Assembly (NCBI RefSeq): GCF_002192455.1
Contig: NZ_CP021744.1
Span: 2,820,001 to 2,884,000 of the forward strand
DNA from: Streptomyces albireticuli
GTDB lineage: Bacteria > Actinomycetota > Actinomycetes > Streptomycetales > Streptomycetaceae
Length of the DNA stretch: 64,000 nucleotides
Direction of reading: 5' to 3'
The position numbers were made by a program, and so were the translations under genes. Shown one piece after another: positions 44,448-54,493 of this stretch. A model generated the notes under the pieces. The model was not told the DNA's origin. It searched no databases and worked only from the letters and a program-made list of their open reading frames with translations. Positions within the stretch are counted from its first letter, which is position 1. Every line of letters begins with the position of its first letter.

Positions 44448-45491
44448 TCACTCCTCCTCCGGCGGGACCACCGCCCGCTCCTCCGCGAAGTGGCACGCCG
44501 AAGGGTGTGCCGCCGGGCGCGCGCCCTCCTTGAACCACTCCGGTACCTCCAGCGGCGGCACCACCCGCGCACACTTCTCCTGCGCCTTCCAGCAGCGCGT
44601 GCGGAAGCGGCAGCCGGACGGCGGGTTCGCCGGGGAGGGCACGTCGCCCGCCAGCAGGATGCGCTCACGCCGCTCGCGCGCGCCGGGGTCCGGCACGGGG
44701 ACCGCCGAGAGCAGGGCCTGGGTGTAGGGGTGCGTCGGGTGCTCGTAGATCTGGAGGTCCGTGCCGATCTCGGCGAGCCGGCCGAGGTACATCACGGCGA
44801 CCCGGTCGGAGATGTGCCGCACGACGGAGAGGTCGTGCGCGATGAAGACGTAGCTCAGGTCGAACTCGTTCTGGAGCCGCTCCAGCAGGTTGACGACCTG
44901 GGCCTGCACGGAGACGTCCAGCGCCGAGACCGGCTCGTCCGCGACGATCACCTCGGGGCGCAGCGCCAGGCCGCGGGCGATGCCGATGCGCTGCCGCTGG
45001 CCCCCGGAGAACTGGTGCGGGTAGCGGTTGATGTACTCGGGGTTGAGGCCCACGACGTCGAGGAGTTCGCGCACCTTCTGCCGCCGGCTGCCCTTGGGCG
45101 CGACCTCGGGGTGGATCTCGTACGGCTCGCCGATGATGTCACCGACGGTCATCCGGGGGTTGAGCGAGGTGTACGGGTCCTGGAAGACCATCTGGATGTT
45201 GCGGCGTACGGCCTTCAGCGCGCGCCCGGACAGCCGGGTGATGTCCTCGCCCTTGTAGCGGATCTCCCCCGCGGTCGGGCGCTCCAGGTTGACCAGCAGC
45301 TTGGCGACCGTGGACTTGCCGCAGCCGGACTCGCCGACGATGCCGAGGGTCTCGCCGCGCCGCAGGTCGAAGGAGACGCCGTCGACCGCCCGGACGGCGC
45401 CGACCTGCTTCTTGAAGAGGACGCCCTGGGTCAGCGGGTAGTGCTTGACGAGGTCCCGCACCTCCAGAATCGCCTCGCCGTCAGCGCTCAT
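44448..45491 (-). CDS. Peptide ABC importer, ATPase (OppF type), system 2
   Basis: A 347-residue ATPase; Walker [24 protein letters not shown], Walker [13 protein letters not shown] and [10 protein letters not shown] are present. The C-terminal cysteines [15 protein letters not shown] ... ACHF are kept. It is very similar to the equivalent ATPase of system 1 (50352-51479) over nearly the whole length, including [18 protein letters not shown]. It overlaps the OppD gene by 11 bp. Last gene of its operon. Confidence 0.92.
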   Translation of the reverse strand: MSADGEAILEVRDLVKHYPLTQGVLFKKQVGAVRAVDGVSFDLRRGETLGIVGESGCGKSTVAKLLVNLERPTAGEIRYKGEDITRLSGRALKAVRRNIQMVFQDPYTSLNPRMTVGDIIGEPYEIHPEVAPKGSRRQKVRELLDVVGLNPEYINRYPHQFSGGQRQRIGIARGLALRPEVIVADEPVSALDVSVQAQVVNLLERLQNEFDLSYVFIAHDLSVVRHISDRVAVMYLGRLAEIGTDLQIYEHPTHPYTQALLSAVPVPDPGARERRERILLAGDVPSPANPPSGCRFRTRCWKAQEKCARVVPPLEVPEWFKEGARPAAHPSACHFAEERAVVPPEEE

Positions 45492-46485
45492 CGAGGGTTT
45501 CCTTCCAGAAGTGGCAGGCGCTGGCGCGGCCGTGGGACACGGCGAAGAGCGGCGGCCGGTCGGTGCGGCAGATGTCCTGGGCCATGGGGCAGCGCGGGTT
45601 GAAGGGGCAGCCGGGCGGGATGGCGGTCAGGTTGGGCGGCAGGCCCTTGATGGCGTAGAGCTGCCGGCCCTTCTGGTCCAGGCGCGGGATGGAGTCGAGG
45701 AGGCCGCGGGTGTAGGGGTGGGCGGGCGCGGCGTAGAGGTCGTGGACCGGGGCGGTCTCGACGATCCGGCCCGCGTACATCACGGCGATCTTGTCGGCGA
45801 CGTCCGCGACGACACCCAGGTCGTGGGTGATGAGGATGAGGCCCATGTTGTACTCGCGCTGGAGCTCGGCCAGCAGGTCCATCACCTGGGCCTGCACCGT
45901 CACGTCGAGCGCGGTGGTCGGCTCGTCCGCGATGACGAGGGCGGGTTCGAGGGCCAGCGCCATCGCGATCATGATGCGCTGGCGCATGCCGCCGGAGAAC
46001 TGGTGCGGGTAGTCGCCCACCCGCTCCTTGGCGGCGGGGATGCGCACCCGGTCCATCAGCTGGACCGCCTTGGCCCGGGAGTCCTTGCGGGTCATCCCCT
46101 CGTGGACCTCGTACATCTCGGCGAGCTGGGCGCCGACGCTCATCACGGGGTTGAGCGCGGACAGCGCGTCCTGGAAGATCATCGACATCTTGGCGCCGCG
46201 GATCCTGCGCCGGGTCTCGGCGCCCATGGTCAGCAGGTCCTCGCCGCGGAAGAGGACCTGGCCGCCGGTGATCCGGCCCGGTGGCGAGTCGAGGATGCCC
46301 ATGATCGCCTGAGCGGTCACGGACTTGCCCGAGCCGGACTCCCCCAGCACGGCGAGCGTCTCGCCCGGGTCCACGCAGTAGTTGACGCCGTTGACGGCCT
46401 TGGCGACGCCGTCCCGGGTGTGGAACTCCACCTGGAGGTCGCGTACGTCCAGCAGGGTCACCGGCTGGTCTCTCTGGTGCTCCAT
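45481..46485 (-). CDS. Peptide ABC importer, ATPase (OppD type), system 2
   Basis: A 334-residue ATPase with Walker [10 protein letters not shown], signature [13 protein letters not shown], Walker [12 protein letters not shown] and [12 protein letters not shown]. It ends in the oligo_HPY region with [15 protein letters not shown]. Much of the protein, from the Walker A through [14 protein letters not shown], matches system 1 almost residue for residue. Gap to the permease gene 10 nt. Provides half of the nucleotide-binding pair. Confidence 0.92.
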   Translation of the reverse strand: MEHQRDQPVTLLDVRDLQVEFHTRDGVAKAVNGVNYCVDPGETLAVLGESGSGKSVTAQAIMGILDSPPGRITGGQVLFRGEDLLTMGAETRRRIRGAKMSMIFQDALSALNPVMSVGAQLAEMYEVHEGMTRKDSRAKAVQLMDRVRIPAAKERVGDYPHQFSGGMRQRIMIAMALALEPALVIADEPTTALDVTVQAQVMDLLAELQREYNMGLILITHDLGVVADVADKIAVMYAGRIVETAPVHDLYAAPAHPYTRGLLDSIPRLDQKGRQLYAIKGLPPNLTAIPPGCPFNPRCPMAQDICRTDRPPLFAVSHGRASACHFWKETLDER

Positions 46486-46495
46486 CGCCCGCTCC

Positions 46496-47497
46496 TCAGC
46501 GCAGCTTGGGGTCGAGGGCGTCGCGCACCGCGTCGCCGAGCATGATGAACGCCAGCACCGTGATGCTCAGCGCTCCCGCGGGCCACAGGAGCATGTGCGG
46601 GGCGTTGCGGATCTGGACGGAGGCGTTGGAGATGTCGATGCCCCAGGAGACGGTGGGCGGTTTGAGGCCCACGCCCACGAAGGACAGCGTCGCCTCCAGC
46701 GCGATGTAGGTGCCGAGGGCGATGGTGGCCACGACGATGACCGGGGCCACCGCGTTGGGCGCGATGTGCCGGAGCAGCATCCGCCGGTTGCCCGCGCCGA
46801 GCGCCCGCGCGGCCTGGACGTAGTCGTTCTGCTTGGCGGTGACGACGGAGCCGCGGGCGATGCGGGAGATCTGCGGCCAGCCGAGCAGCACGATGAAGCC
46901 GACGACGGGCCAGACCGAGCCACTGGTGACGACGGAGAGGAAGACCAGTCCGCCGAGGATGATGGGGATGCCGAAGAAGATGTCGGCGATCCGGGAGAGC
47001 AGCGCGTCCCACCAGCCGCCGAAGAACCCGGCCAGCCCGCCGAGGACGCTGCCGAACAGGGTGGCCCCGGCGGTGGCGCAGATGCCGACGGCGATGGAGG
47101 CCCGCGCCCCGTGCACCGTACGGGTGTAGACGTCGCAGCCCTGGGTGTCGAAGCCGAAGGGGTGGCCCGGCTGGGAGCCCTCCTGGGCCTTGGCGAGGTC
47201 GCACTGGAGGGGGTTGCCGCTCGCGATCAGGCCCGGCCAGATCGCGATCAGCACCAGGAAGACGATGACCAGCGCGGAGACCAGGAAGACGGGGTTGCGC
47301 CGCAGGTCGTGCCAGGCGTCGGACCACAGGCTGCGGGACTTGCCGCTGCCGGGGCCGCCGGGCAGCGGTCCCTCGTCCAGACTGCGGGCGTCCCCGGTGG
47401 CCAGGGTCATCGCGCCGCCGTCGCCGGGCGTGATGGCGTCCATCGCGGGCTGGGGGTCCGCGGCGCGCGGGTCCCCGTAGGGCTCGGGCTCAGGCAT
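46496..47497 (-). CDS. Peptide ABC importer, permease (OppC type), system 2
   Basis: A 333-residue permease with an unusually long N-terminus (about 65 residues, acidic then SRSLWSDAWHDLRRNPVFL) before the first helix. The BPD_transp_1 domain with its EAA-type loop (QAARALGAGNRRMLLRHI) and the terminal LGDAVRDALDPKLR are typical OppC. The start overlaps the OppB stop by 8 bp, the same overlap as in system 1. Confidence 0.9.
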   Translation of the reverse strand: MPEPEPYGDPRAADPQPAMDAITPGDGGAMTLATGDARSLDEGPLPGGPGSGKSRSLWSDAWHDLRRNPVFLVSALVIVFLVLIAIWPGLIASGNPLQCDLAKAQEGSQPGHPFGFDTQGCDVYTRTVHGARASIAVGICATAGATLFGSVLGGLAGFFGGWWDALLSRIADIFFGIPIILGGLVFLSVVTSGSVWPVVGFIVLLGWPQISRIARGSVVTAKQNDYVQAARALGAGNRRMLLRHIAPNAVAPVIVVATIALGTYIALEATLSFVGVGLKPPTVSWGIDISNASVQIRNAPHMLLWPAGALSITVLAFIMLGDAVRDALDPKLR

Positions 47498-48413
47498 AGC
47501 GGATCCTCGGGTCGAGCACGGCGTAGAGGAGGTCGACGAGCAGGTTCGCCAGCAGGAAGACGATGACGAGGATGGTCACGAAGCCGACGACGGTGGGCGA
47601 GTTCTGCCGCAGGATGCCCTGGTAGAGCTGGTAGCCGACGCCGTGGATGTTGAAGATCCGCTCGGTGACGATGGCGCCGCCCATCAGGGCGCCGACGTCG
47701 GTGCCGATGAAGGTGACGACGGGGATGAGGGAGTTGCGCAGCAGGTGCCGGGTGACGACCCGGTGGCGCGGCAGCCCCTTGGCGACGGCCGTGCGGATGT
47801 AGTCGGCGCGGGAGTTCTCCGCGATGGTGGTGCGGGTCAGCCGGGTGACGTAGGCGAGCGAGGTCAGGGCGAGCACGACGCCCGGCAGGATCAGCTCGTC
47901 GAAGGGCGCGTAGGGCGAGACGGCCGGGGTGACGACGCCCCACTTCACGCCGATGAGGAACTGGAGCACGTAGCCGCTGACGAAGGTCGGGATGGAGACC
48001 ACGATCAGGGTGAGCAGCAGGACGGTGGTGTCCACCGAGCGCCCGCGCCGCAGCCCGCTGAAGACGCCGAGGACGATGCCCGCGACGACCTCGAAGAGGA
48101 GGGCGACGAGGGTGAGGCGCAGGGTCACCGGGAAGGCGCTCGCCATCAGCTCGGTGACCTTCTGCCCGTTGAAGGCGGTGCCGAAGTCACCGGTGAGGAT
48201 CTGCCCCATGTAGTGCAGGTACTGCTTCCACAGCGGCTCGTCGAGGTAGAGGTCCTTGCGGATCCGCGCGGCGGTCGCGGGGTCGGGCGCCTTGTCGCCG
48301 AAGAGCGCGGCGATCGGGTCGCCCAGGGCGTAGACCATGAAGAAGATCAGGAAGGTGCTGCCGATGAACACCGGGATCATCTGGAGCAGCCGCCGGATCA
48401 CATACCGTCCCAT
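47490..48413 (-). CDS. Peptide ABC importer, permease (OppB type), system 2
   Basis: A 307-residue permease with six helices, beginning MGRYVIRRLLQMIPVFIGST and ending LVDLLYAVLDPRIRYA, both nearly identical to the system 1 protein. The EAA loop is NSRADYIRTAVAKGLPRHRV. It lacks the extracytoplasmic cysteine pairs of system 3. It lies 79 nt downstream of the binding protein gene. Confidence 0.9.
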   Translation of the reverse strand: MGRYVIRRLLQMIPVFIGSTFLIFFMVYALGDPIAALFGDKAPDPATAARIRKDLYLDEPLWKQYLHYMGQILTGDFGTAFNGQKVTELMASAFPVTLRLTLVALLFEVVAGIVLGVFSGLRRGRSVDTTVLLLTLIVVSIPTFVSGYVLQFLIGVKWGVVTPAVSPYAPFDELILPGVVLALTSLAYVTRLTRTTIAENSRADYIRTAVAKGLPRHRVVTRHLLRNSLIPVVTFIGTDVGALMGGAIVTERIFNIHGVGYQLYQGILRQNSPTVVGFVTILVIVFLLANLLVDLLYAVLDPRIRYA

Positions 48414-48492
48414 GGGGGCTCCGGGGGGTTTCGCGGGGACTCGGCGGGGAGGCGGCCGGCGCGGCGTTCGGCTCCCCGGGTCCGTTGACGGG

Positions 48493-50115
48493 TCAGCCGA
48501 CCGTGATCTGCTCGTAGACCGGGACGCTGAAGGGATTGAGCGTGACGTCGGAGATCCGGCTGGAGTAGCCGGCGCTGCCGTTCTGGTACCAGAGCGGGAT
48601 GGCGGGCATCTGCGCGGCGAGGATCCGCTCCGCCTCCTGGAACTTCGCGTTCGCCTTGTCCTGCGAGTTCTCGGCGTTGGCCTCGTCGACGAGCTTGTCG
48701 AACTGGGTGTCGCTGAACTTCCCGTAGTTGGAGGAGGCGTCGGTGTAGTAGAGGGGCTGGAGGAAGTTCTGGATCAGCGGGTAGTCCATCTGCCAGCCGG
48801 AGCGGAAGGGGCCGGTCAGCCGCTGGTTGGACAACTGGTTGCGGAAGTCCGCGAAGGTGCCGATGGGGTTGACGGTGCAGGCCTTGTCGTCGCCGAGGGC
48901 GTTGTTGACGCTGTTGCAGACGGCGTCCATCCAGACCCGGTGGGAGCCGGTGTCGACGTTGGAGGTGAGGGTGACCCGGCCGCCGGGCAGGCCGCCGCCC
49001 TCCTCGATCAGCCGCTTCGCGGCGGCGGCGTCGTAGCGGCAGGCGTCGCCGCACAGACCGCCCTTGTAGCCGCCCTTGTCGCCGAGGGCCGGTGAGGTCC
49101 AGTCGGTGGCGGGGGTGCGGGTCCTGCGGTAGATCTGGTCGGTGATCTGTTCGCGGTTGATCGCCATGGACAGGCCCCTGCGGACCTTCTCCATGCCGTC
49201 GCCGGCCCACTTCCCGTCGTACATCGGGAAGGCCAGGGTCTGGATGATGCCGGCCGGCTGGTTGATGTAGCGGTCGCCGAGGTCCTTCCTGACGTTCTTC
49301 AGCTGGGCGCTCGGGATGTCGTCGACGAGATCGAGGTTGCCGGCCTGGAGGTCGGTGTACGCGGTGTTGTTGTCGGTGTAGACACGCAGTTCCACGCCCT
49401 CGTTGCGGGCCTTGTCCTCGCCCGGGTAGCCGTCCCACTTGCGCAGCCGCATCGACGAGCCCCTGTTGTAGGACTCGATGCTGTACGGGCCGTTGCCGAC
49501 GGGCTTCTTCAGCCAGGCCTCGTGGTCGTCGAAGAAGGCCCTGGGGAGGGGGACGTAGGCGGTGTAGCCGAGGGTGTCGGGCCAGGTGGAGAACTTGGTC
49601 CGCAGCTTGGCGGTGAAAGTGCGGTCGTCCTTGACGGTGAGGCCGGAGAGGGTCTTGGCGGTCGGGGAGCCGTCGTCGGGGTGGACCTTGTCGTAGCCGT
49701 CGATGTACTCGAAGAAGGAGGCGTTCTTCTGTTTGTTGTCGACGAGCGCGGCGTAGTTCCAGGCGTCCACGAAGGACCGGGAGGTGATCTTCTCGCCGTT
49801 GCTGAAGGTCCAGCCGTCCTTGAGGGTGACGGTGAAGGTCTGCTGGTCGGTGGAGTCGATCTTCTCGGCGAGCATGTTCTCGGCGGCGCCGGTCCGGGGG
49901 TCGTAGCGCTTGAGGCCCCGGAAGACCATGGAGAGCACCTTGCCGCCCTGGACCTCATTGGTGTTGGCGGGCTCCAGCTGGTTCTGCGGGTCCCCCCAGG
50001 AGGCGCGCACCACCCCGGCCTCGTCGCCGCCCCCGCCACCGCAGCCCGCCACGGCCGCGACCAGGGCGGCGGACAGCGCGCACGCGGCCCACCTGGCCCG
50101 CACGGCTCCGCGCAT
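48493..50115 (-). CDS. Peptide ABC importer, binding lipoprotein, system 2
   Basis: A 540-residue SBP_bac_5 lipoprotein; lipobox VAGC with Cys25, Gly-rich tether, then WGDPQNQLEPANTNEVQGG as in system 1. ATG 50115 has GAGGAGG six nt upstream; the frame is open to 50145 without a better signal. It shares the OppA-like fold but is clearly diverged from the system 1 protein, suggesting a different peptide preference. First gene of the operon. Confidence 0.9.
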   Translation of the reverse strand: MRGAVRARWAACALSAALVAAVAGCGGGGGDEAGVVRASWGDPQNQLEPANTNEVQGGKVLSMVFRGLKRYDPRTGAAENMLAEKIDSTDQQTFTVTLKDGWTFSNGEKITSRSFVDAWNYAALVDNKQKNASFFEYIDGYDKVHPDDGSPTAKTLSGLTVKDDRTFTAKLRTKFSTWPDTLGYTAYVPLPRAFFDDHEAWLKKPVGNGPYSIESYNRGSSMRLRKWDGYPGEDKARNEGVELRVYTDNNTAYTDLQAGNLDLVDDIPSAQLKNVRKDLGDRYINQPAGIIQTLAFPMYDGKWAGDGMEKVRRGLSMAINREQITDQIYRRTRTPATDWTSPALGDKGGYKGGLCGDACRYDAAAAKRLIEEGGGLPGGRVTLTSNVDTGSHRVWMDAVCNSVNNALGDDKACTVNPIGTFADFRNQLSNQRLTGPFRSGWQMDYPLIQNFLQPLYYTDASSNYGKFSDTQFDKLVDEANAENSQDKANAKFQEAERILAAQMPAIPLWYQNGSAGYSSRISDVTLNPFSVPVYEQITVG

Positions 50116-50351
50116 GGAGTGCCTCCTCAAGGTCCCAAGTCCCACTTAGGCCCAAATAACACCCCATTCGGTGACACTCTGCATCTTTATGGCCGCTGTT
50201 TGTGCGCGTTCGAAGGCAGAAACCGCCCGGATGCCTGAGCGCGAAGGAGCGCCGGTCTCGCGCCCGGAACGCCGAAGGGGCGCCCGGACCGAACGGCCCG
50301 GACACCCCTTCCCACGCTCGTACGCGTGTACGTTCACACGCGCCCGTCATG

Positions 50352-51479
50352 TCATGCCGCGTGCACCACGTCCCGCTCCTCGGCGAAGTGGCACGCCGAA
50401 TCGTGGGCCGCGAGCGTCTTCTTGCCCGCGAAGACCTCGGGCACGGCCAGCAGCGGCACCTCTTCGGCGCACTTGTCCTGCGCCTTCCAGCAGCGGGTGC
50501 GGAAGCGGCAGCCGGACGGCGGGTTGGCCGGGGAGGGCACGTCACCGGTGAGGATGATGCGGTCGCGGCCCTCGCGGGCGGCCGGGTCGGGGACCGGGAC
50601 GGCCGACAGCAGCGCCTGGGTGTAGGGGTGCGTCGGGTGGTCGTAGATCTCCGAGTCCGTGCCGATCTCGGCCATCTTGCCCAGGTACATCACGCCGACC
50701 CGGTCGGAGATGTGCCGGACGATGGACAGGTCGTGCGCGATGAAGACGTAGGAGAGCTCGAACTCGTCCTGGAGCTTCTCCATCAGGTTGATGACCTGCG
50801 CCTGCACCGAGACGTCCAGCGCCGAGACCGGCTCGTCGCAGATGATGACCTCGGGGTTGAGCGCCAGGCCGCGGGCGATGCCGATGCGCTGCCGCTGACC
50901 GCCCGAGAACTGGTGCGGGTAGCGGTTGATGTACTCCGGGTTCAGGCCGACGACGTCCAGCAGCTCCTGGACGCGCTTGCGCCGGTCGCCCTTGGGCGCC
51001 ACCTCGGGGTGGATGTCGAAGGGCTCGCCGATGATGTCGCCGACGGTCATCCGGGGGTTGAGCGAGGTGTACGGGTCCTGGAAGACCATCTGGATGTTGC
51101 GGCGTACGGCCTTCAGGGCGCGCCCGGACAGCTTGGTGATGTCCTGGCCCTTGTAGAAGACCTCGCCGGACGTCGCCGTCTCCAGCGTCATCAGCAGCTT
51201 GGCGACCGTGGACTTGCCGCAGCCGGACTCGCCGACGATGCCGAGGGTCTCACCCTTGTAGAGGTCGAAGGAGATCCCGTCGACGGCCTTGACCGCGCCG
51301 ATCTGCTTCTTGATGAGGACACCCTGCGTCAGCGGGAAGTGCTTGACGAGGTTGCGGACCTGGAGGATCGGCTCACCGCGGTCGACGGGCGCGTCGAGCA
51401 CGGCCTCGACCTCGGCGGTCGTCTCGGCCGTCGACAGGACCACGCCGGAGACCTCTTCGTTCTTGGCGGTCTCAGCCAT
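50352..51479 (-). CDS. Peptide ABC importer, ATPase (OppF type), system 1
   Basis: A 375-residue ATPase. It has about 35 extra N-terminal residues (rich in Glu/Val/Ala) compared with system 2, then the canonical Walker [35 protein letters not shown] (Cys in place of the usual Ala before the Asp-Glu) and IAHDLSIVRH. The cysteines [15 protein letters not shown] ... ACHF are kept. Overlaps the OppD gene by 8 bp. Last gene of the operon; a 236-nt gap separates it from system 2. Confidence 0.92.
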   Translation of the reverse strand: MAETAKNEEVSGVVLSTAETTAEVEAVLDAPVDRGEPILQVRNLVKHFPLTQGVLIKKQIGAVKAVDGISFDLYKGETLGIVGESGCGKSTVAKLLMTLETATSGEVFYKGQDITKLSGRALKAVRRNIQMVFQDPYTSLNPRMTVGDIIGEPFDIHPEVAPKGDRRKRVQELLDVVGLNPEYINRYPHQFSGGQRQRIGIARGLALNPEVIICDEPVSALDVSVQAQVINLMEKLQDEFELSYVFIAHDLSIVRHISDRVGVMYLGKMAEIGTDSEIYDHPTHPYTQALLSAVPVPDPAAREGRDRIILTGDVPSPANPPSGCRFRTRCWKAQDKCAEEVPLLAVPEVFAGKKTLAAHDSACHFAEERDVVHAA

Positions 51480-52530
51480 GGATCGTCTCCTTCCAGAAGT
51501 GGCAGGCGCTCCCGCGCCCGGCCAGCTCCGCGCCGTCCCGCTCGGTGACCGACGCCAGGGCCGGCGTCTCGGTGCGGCAGATGTCCTGAGCCTTGGGGCA
51601 ACGCGGGTTGAAGGCGCAGCCCGTCGGGATGTTCAGCAGGTTGGGCGGCAGACCCTTGATCGCGTAGAGCTCCTGGCCCTTCTGGTCCAGGCGCGGGATC
51701 GAGTCCAGCAGACCGCGGGTGTACGGGTGCGCGGGGCGCTTGTACAGCTCGTCCACGGGGGCGGTCTCGACGATCCGGCCCGCGTACATCACGGCGATCT
51801 TGTCGGCGACGTCCGCGACGACTCCCAGGTCGTGGGTGATGAGGATGAGGCCCATGTTGTACTCGCGCTGGAGCTCGGCCAGCAGGTCCATCACCTGGGC
51901 CTGCACCGTCACGTCGAGCGCGGTGGTCGGCTCGTCCGCGATGATCAGGTCCGGCTCCAGGGCCAGCGCCATCGCGATCATGATGCGCTGGCGCATACCG
52001 CCCGAGAACTGGTGCGGGTAGTCGTTCACCCGCTCCTTGGCGGCCGGGATGCGCACCCGGTCCATCAGCTCGATCGCCTTGGCCTTGGCCTCCTTCTTGG
52101 AGAGGCCCTGGTGGACGCGGTACATCTCGCCCAGCTGGTAGCCGACGCTGAGCACCGGGTTCAGCGAGGACAGCGCGTCCTGGAAGATCATGGCGATCTT
52201 GCTGCCCCGGAGCTTCCGGCGCTCCTCGGCGGACATCTTCAGCATGTCCTGGCCGCGGAACAGGATCTCGCCCTGCGGGATCTTCCCGGGCGGCATGTCG
52301 AGGATGCCCATGATCGCCTGAGCGGTCACGGACTTGCCGGAGCCGGACTCGCCGAGCACGGCGAGGGTCTCGCCGGCGTTCACCGAGTAGTTGACGCCGT
52401 TGACGGCCTTGGCGACGCCGTCCCGGGTGTGGAACTCCACGTGCAGGTCACGGACTTGCAGCAGCGGGGTGCCGCCGCCGTCCGCCGCCCGGGGTTCGGG
52501 GACGTTCGCGGTCTTCTCCATGGTGGTCAC
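51472..52530 (-). CDS. Peptide ABC importer, ATPase (OppD type), system 1
   Basis: A 352-residue ATPase with Walker [34 protein letters not shown] and [13 protein letters not shown]-terminal GCAFNPRC-PKAQDIC is present. Nearly the same as the system 2 protein, but with an N-terminal extension of about 20 residues. The gap to the OppC gene is 11 nt. Confidence 0.92.
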   Translation of the reverse strand: MTTMEKTANVPEPRAADGGGTPLLQVRDLHVEFHTRDGVAKAVNGVNYSVNAGETLAVLGESGSGKSVTAQAIMGILDMPPGKIPQGEILFRGQDMLKMSAEERRKLRGSKIAMIFQDALSSLNPVLSVGYQLGEMYRVHQGLSKKEAKAKAIELMDRVRIPAAKERVNDYPHQFSGGMRQRIMIAMALALEPDLIIADEPTTALDVTVQAQVMDLLAELQREYNMGLILITHDLGVVADVADKIAVMYAGRIVETAPVDELYKRPAHPYTRGLLDSIPRLDQKGQELYAIKGLPPNLLNIPTGCAFNPRCPKAQDICRTETPALASVTERDGAELAGRGSACHFWKETIHG

Positions 52531-52541
52531 GTACGCCTCCC

Positions 52542-53480
52542 TCAGCGCAGCTTGGGGTCGAGGGCGTCGCGCACCGCGTCGCCGAGCAGGATGAACGCGA
52601 GCACGGTGAGGCTCAGGAAACTGGCCGGGACCAGCAGGACGTGGGGGGCGTCACGCAGCTGCGACTGAGCGGCCGAGATGTCCACACCCCAGGAGACCAC
52701 GGGGTCCTGGAGACCGATACCGAGGTACGACAGGGTCGCCTCGGTGGAGATGTAGCCGCCGAGCGCGATGGTGGCGACGACGATCACCGGGCCGATGACG
52801 TTGGGCAGGATGTGCCGGAAGAGGATCCGGCCGGTGCCCGCGCCCAGCGCCCGCGCCGCGGTCACGAAGTCCGCCTGCTTCTGCGTGATGACGGCACCGC
52901 GCATGACGCGCGCGATCTGCATCCAGCCGAAGGTGGCCAGACCGAGCGACACCGTCCACGCGGTGCGGTGCGTGAACGCCTGGAGCAGGGTCAGCGCACC
53001 GAGCAGCAGCGGGATGCCGAAGAAGATGTCCGTCAGGCGCGAGAGCAGGGCGTCGACCCAGCCGCCGAAGTAGCCCGCCAGCATGCCGACGAGGCCGCCG
53101 ACAATGGTGACCGCGAGGGTCACACAGACACCGACGATGATCGACGCGCGGGCACCGTGGACGGTACGCGCGTAGACGCTCTGGCCCTGTCCGTTGTAAC
53201 CGAACCAGTCCGCCTCGAAGAAGTGGGACCAGTTCGGCGGGGCCAGGTAGTGGCCGCGGAGGTCGGCCTGACGGGGGTCGACGCCGGTGAAGAGCGTCGG
53301 GAAGGCCGCCATGATGATGAACAGGATCAGCAGCACACCGGAGGCCCAGAACAGCCAGCTGCCCCGCAGCTCCCGCCAGGCGTCCTGGCCGAGGCTGCGC
53401 GGCTTGCCGGCGCCGGACTTCATGGCCGTGGACACCGCCTCGGGGACGGTGGTCTCGTGAGGAAGCGTCTTCTCAGGCAT
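52542..53480 (-). CDS. Peptide ABC importer, permease (OppC type), system 1
   Basis: A 312-residue permease. A cytoplasmic N-terminus with KPRSLGQDAWRELRGSWLFW leads into the first helix, a large external loop (QADLRGHYLAPPNWSHFFEAD), then BPD_transp_1 with TAARALGAGTGRILFRHI and LGDAVRDALDPKLR at the end. The 8-bp overlap with the OppB gene repeats that of system 2. Confidence 0.9.
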   Translation of the reverse strand: MPEKTLPHETTVPEAVSTAMKSGAGKPRSLGQDAWRELRGSWLFWASGVLLILFIIMAAFPTLFTGVDPRQADLRGHYLAPPNWSHFFEADWFGYNGQGQSVYARTVHGARASIIVGVCVTLAVTIVGGLVGMLAGYFGGWVDALLSRLTDIFFGIPLLLGALTLLQAFTHRTAWTVSLGLATFGWMQIARVMRGAVITQKQADFVTAARALGAGTGRILFRHILPNVIGPVIVVATIALGGYISTEATLSYLGIGLQDPVVSWGVDISAAQSQLRDAPHVLLVPASFLSLTVLAFILLGDAVRDALDPKLR

Positions 53481-54399
53481 AGCGGATCCTCGGGTCCAGG
53501 ACGGCGTACAGCAGGTCGACGAGGAGGCTGGTCAGGAGGTAGACGAGCACCAGCACGGTCACGATGCCGACGACGGTGGGGCCTTCACTGGTCTGGATGG
53601 CCTTGAAGAGCGTGAAGCCCACACCCTGGATGTTGAAGATGCCCTCGGTGACGATGGCGCCGCCCATGAGCAGACCGAGGTCGGTGCCGAGGAACGTGAC
53701 GACAGGGATGAGGGAGTTGCGCATCAGGTGCACCCCGACCACGCGCTTGCGCGGCAGACCCTTCGCCACGGCGGTGCGGATGTAGTCGGCGCGGAGGTTC
53801 TCCCCCACGGTGGTGCGCGTCAGCCGGATCACGTACGCCAGCGAGAGCGCGGCCAGCACGATGGCCGGGATCATCAACTGCCCGAGGTTCTCGGAGTCCT
53901 GGACCGTCGGGGTGATGACCTTCCACTTCAGTCCCAGCAGGAACTGCGTGACGTAGCCGATGACGAACACCGGGATCGAGATGACGATCAGGGTGAGCAC
54001 CAGGACGAACTGGTCCAGGAACTTCCCTCGCCGCATGCCCGTGAGGACGCCGAGGGCGATGCCCACGATCACCTCGAAGCCGAAGGCGAGGAGCGCCAGC
54101 CGAATGGTCACCGGGAACGCCTCGGACATCAGGTCGGCGACGGGCCGCCCGGTGAAGCTCTGCCCGAAGTCACCCTGGAACAGGCCGGAGATGTAGTTCC
54201 AGTACTGCTCGAGCAACGGCTTGTCGAGGCCGTACTCGTGGCGAAGTCTCGCGACTGTCGCCGGGTCGGCCGCCTTGGGGCCGAAGAGCGATTTGATGGG
54301 GTCGCCCGGCAGCGAATACACCATCAGAAAGATGAGCAAAGTGGTCCCGATGAACACCGGGATCATCTGGAGCAGTCGCCTCGCGACAAAGCGCCCCAT
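53473..54399 (-). CDS. Peptide ABC importer, permease (OppB type), system 1
   Basis: A 308-residue permease, six helices, beginning MGRFVARRLLQMIPVFIGTT and ending LVDLLYAVLDPRIRYA. EAA loop: NLRADYIRTAVAKGLPRKRV. The gene lies 94 nt downstream of the binding-protein gene, and that gap holds a strong stem-loop (54420-54469), so its expression is probably lower than that of the lipoprotein. The ATG at 54399 is preceded by GGAGGAACC. Confidence 0.9.
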   Translation of the reverse strand: MGRFVARRLLQMIPVFIGTTLLIFLMVYSLPGDPIKSLFGPKAADPATVARLRHEYGLDKPLLEQYWNYISGLFQGDFGQSFTGRPVADLMSEAFPVTIRLALLAFGFEVIVGIALGVLTGMRRGKFLDQFVLVLTLIVISIPVFVIGYVTQFLLGLKWKVITPTVQDSENLGQLMIPAIVLAALSLAYVIRLTRTTVGENLRADYIRTAVAKGLPRKRVVGVHLMRNSLIPVVTFLGTDLGLLMGGAIVTEGIFNIQGVGFTLFKAIQTSEGPTVVGIVTVLVLVYLLTSLLVDLLYAVLDPRIRYA

Positions 54400-54419
54400 G
54401 GTTCCTCCTGTCGCCGACG

Positions 54420-54469
54420 GGCCCGGAGGCCGCTCCCAGGTCCTTGTGGGGGAGAGCGGCCGCCGGGCC
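54420..54469 (-). terminator. Intra-operon stem-loop after the system 1 binding protein
   Basis: A 16-nt arm (54420-54435, GGCCCGGAGGCCGCTC) pairs with 54454-54469 with one mismatch and an 18-nt loop. It lies between the lipoprotein stop and the permease start. Such structures commonly protect or partly terminate the upstream message so that the binding protein exceeds the permeases. Confidence 0.6.
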
Positions 54470-54493
54470 TACGTCACTGCAAGCCTGTCCCGG

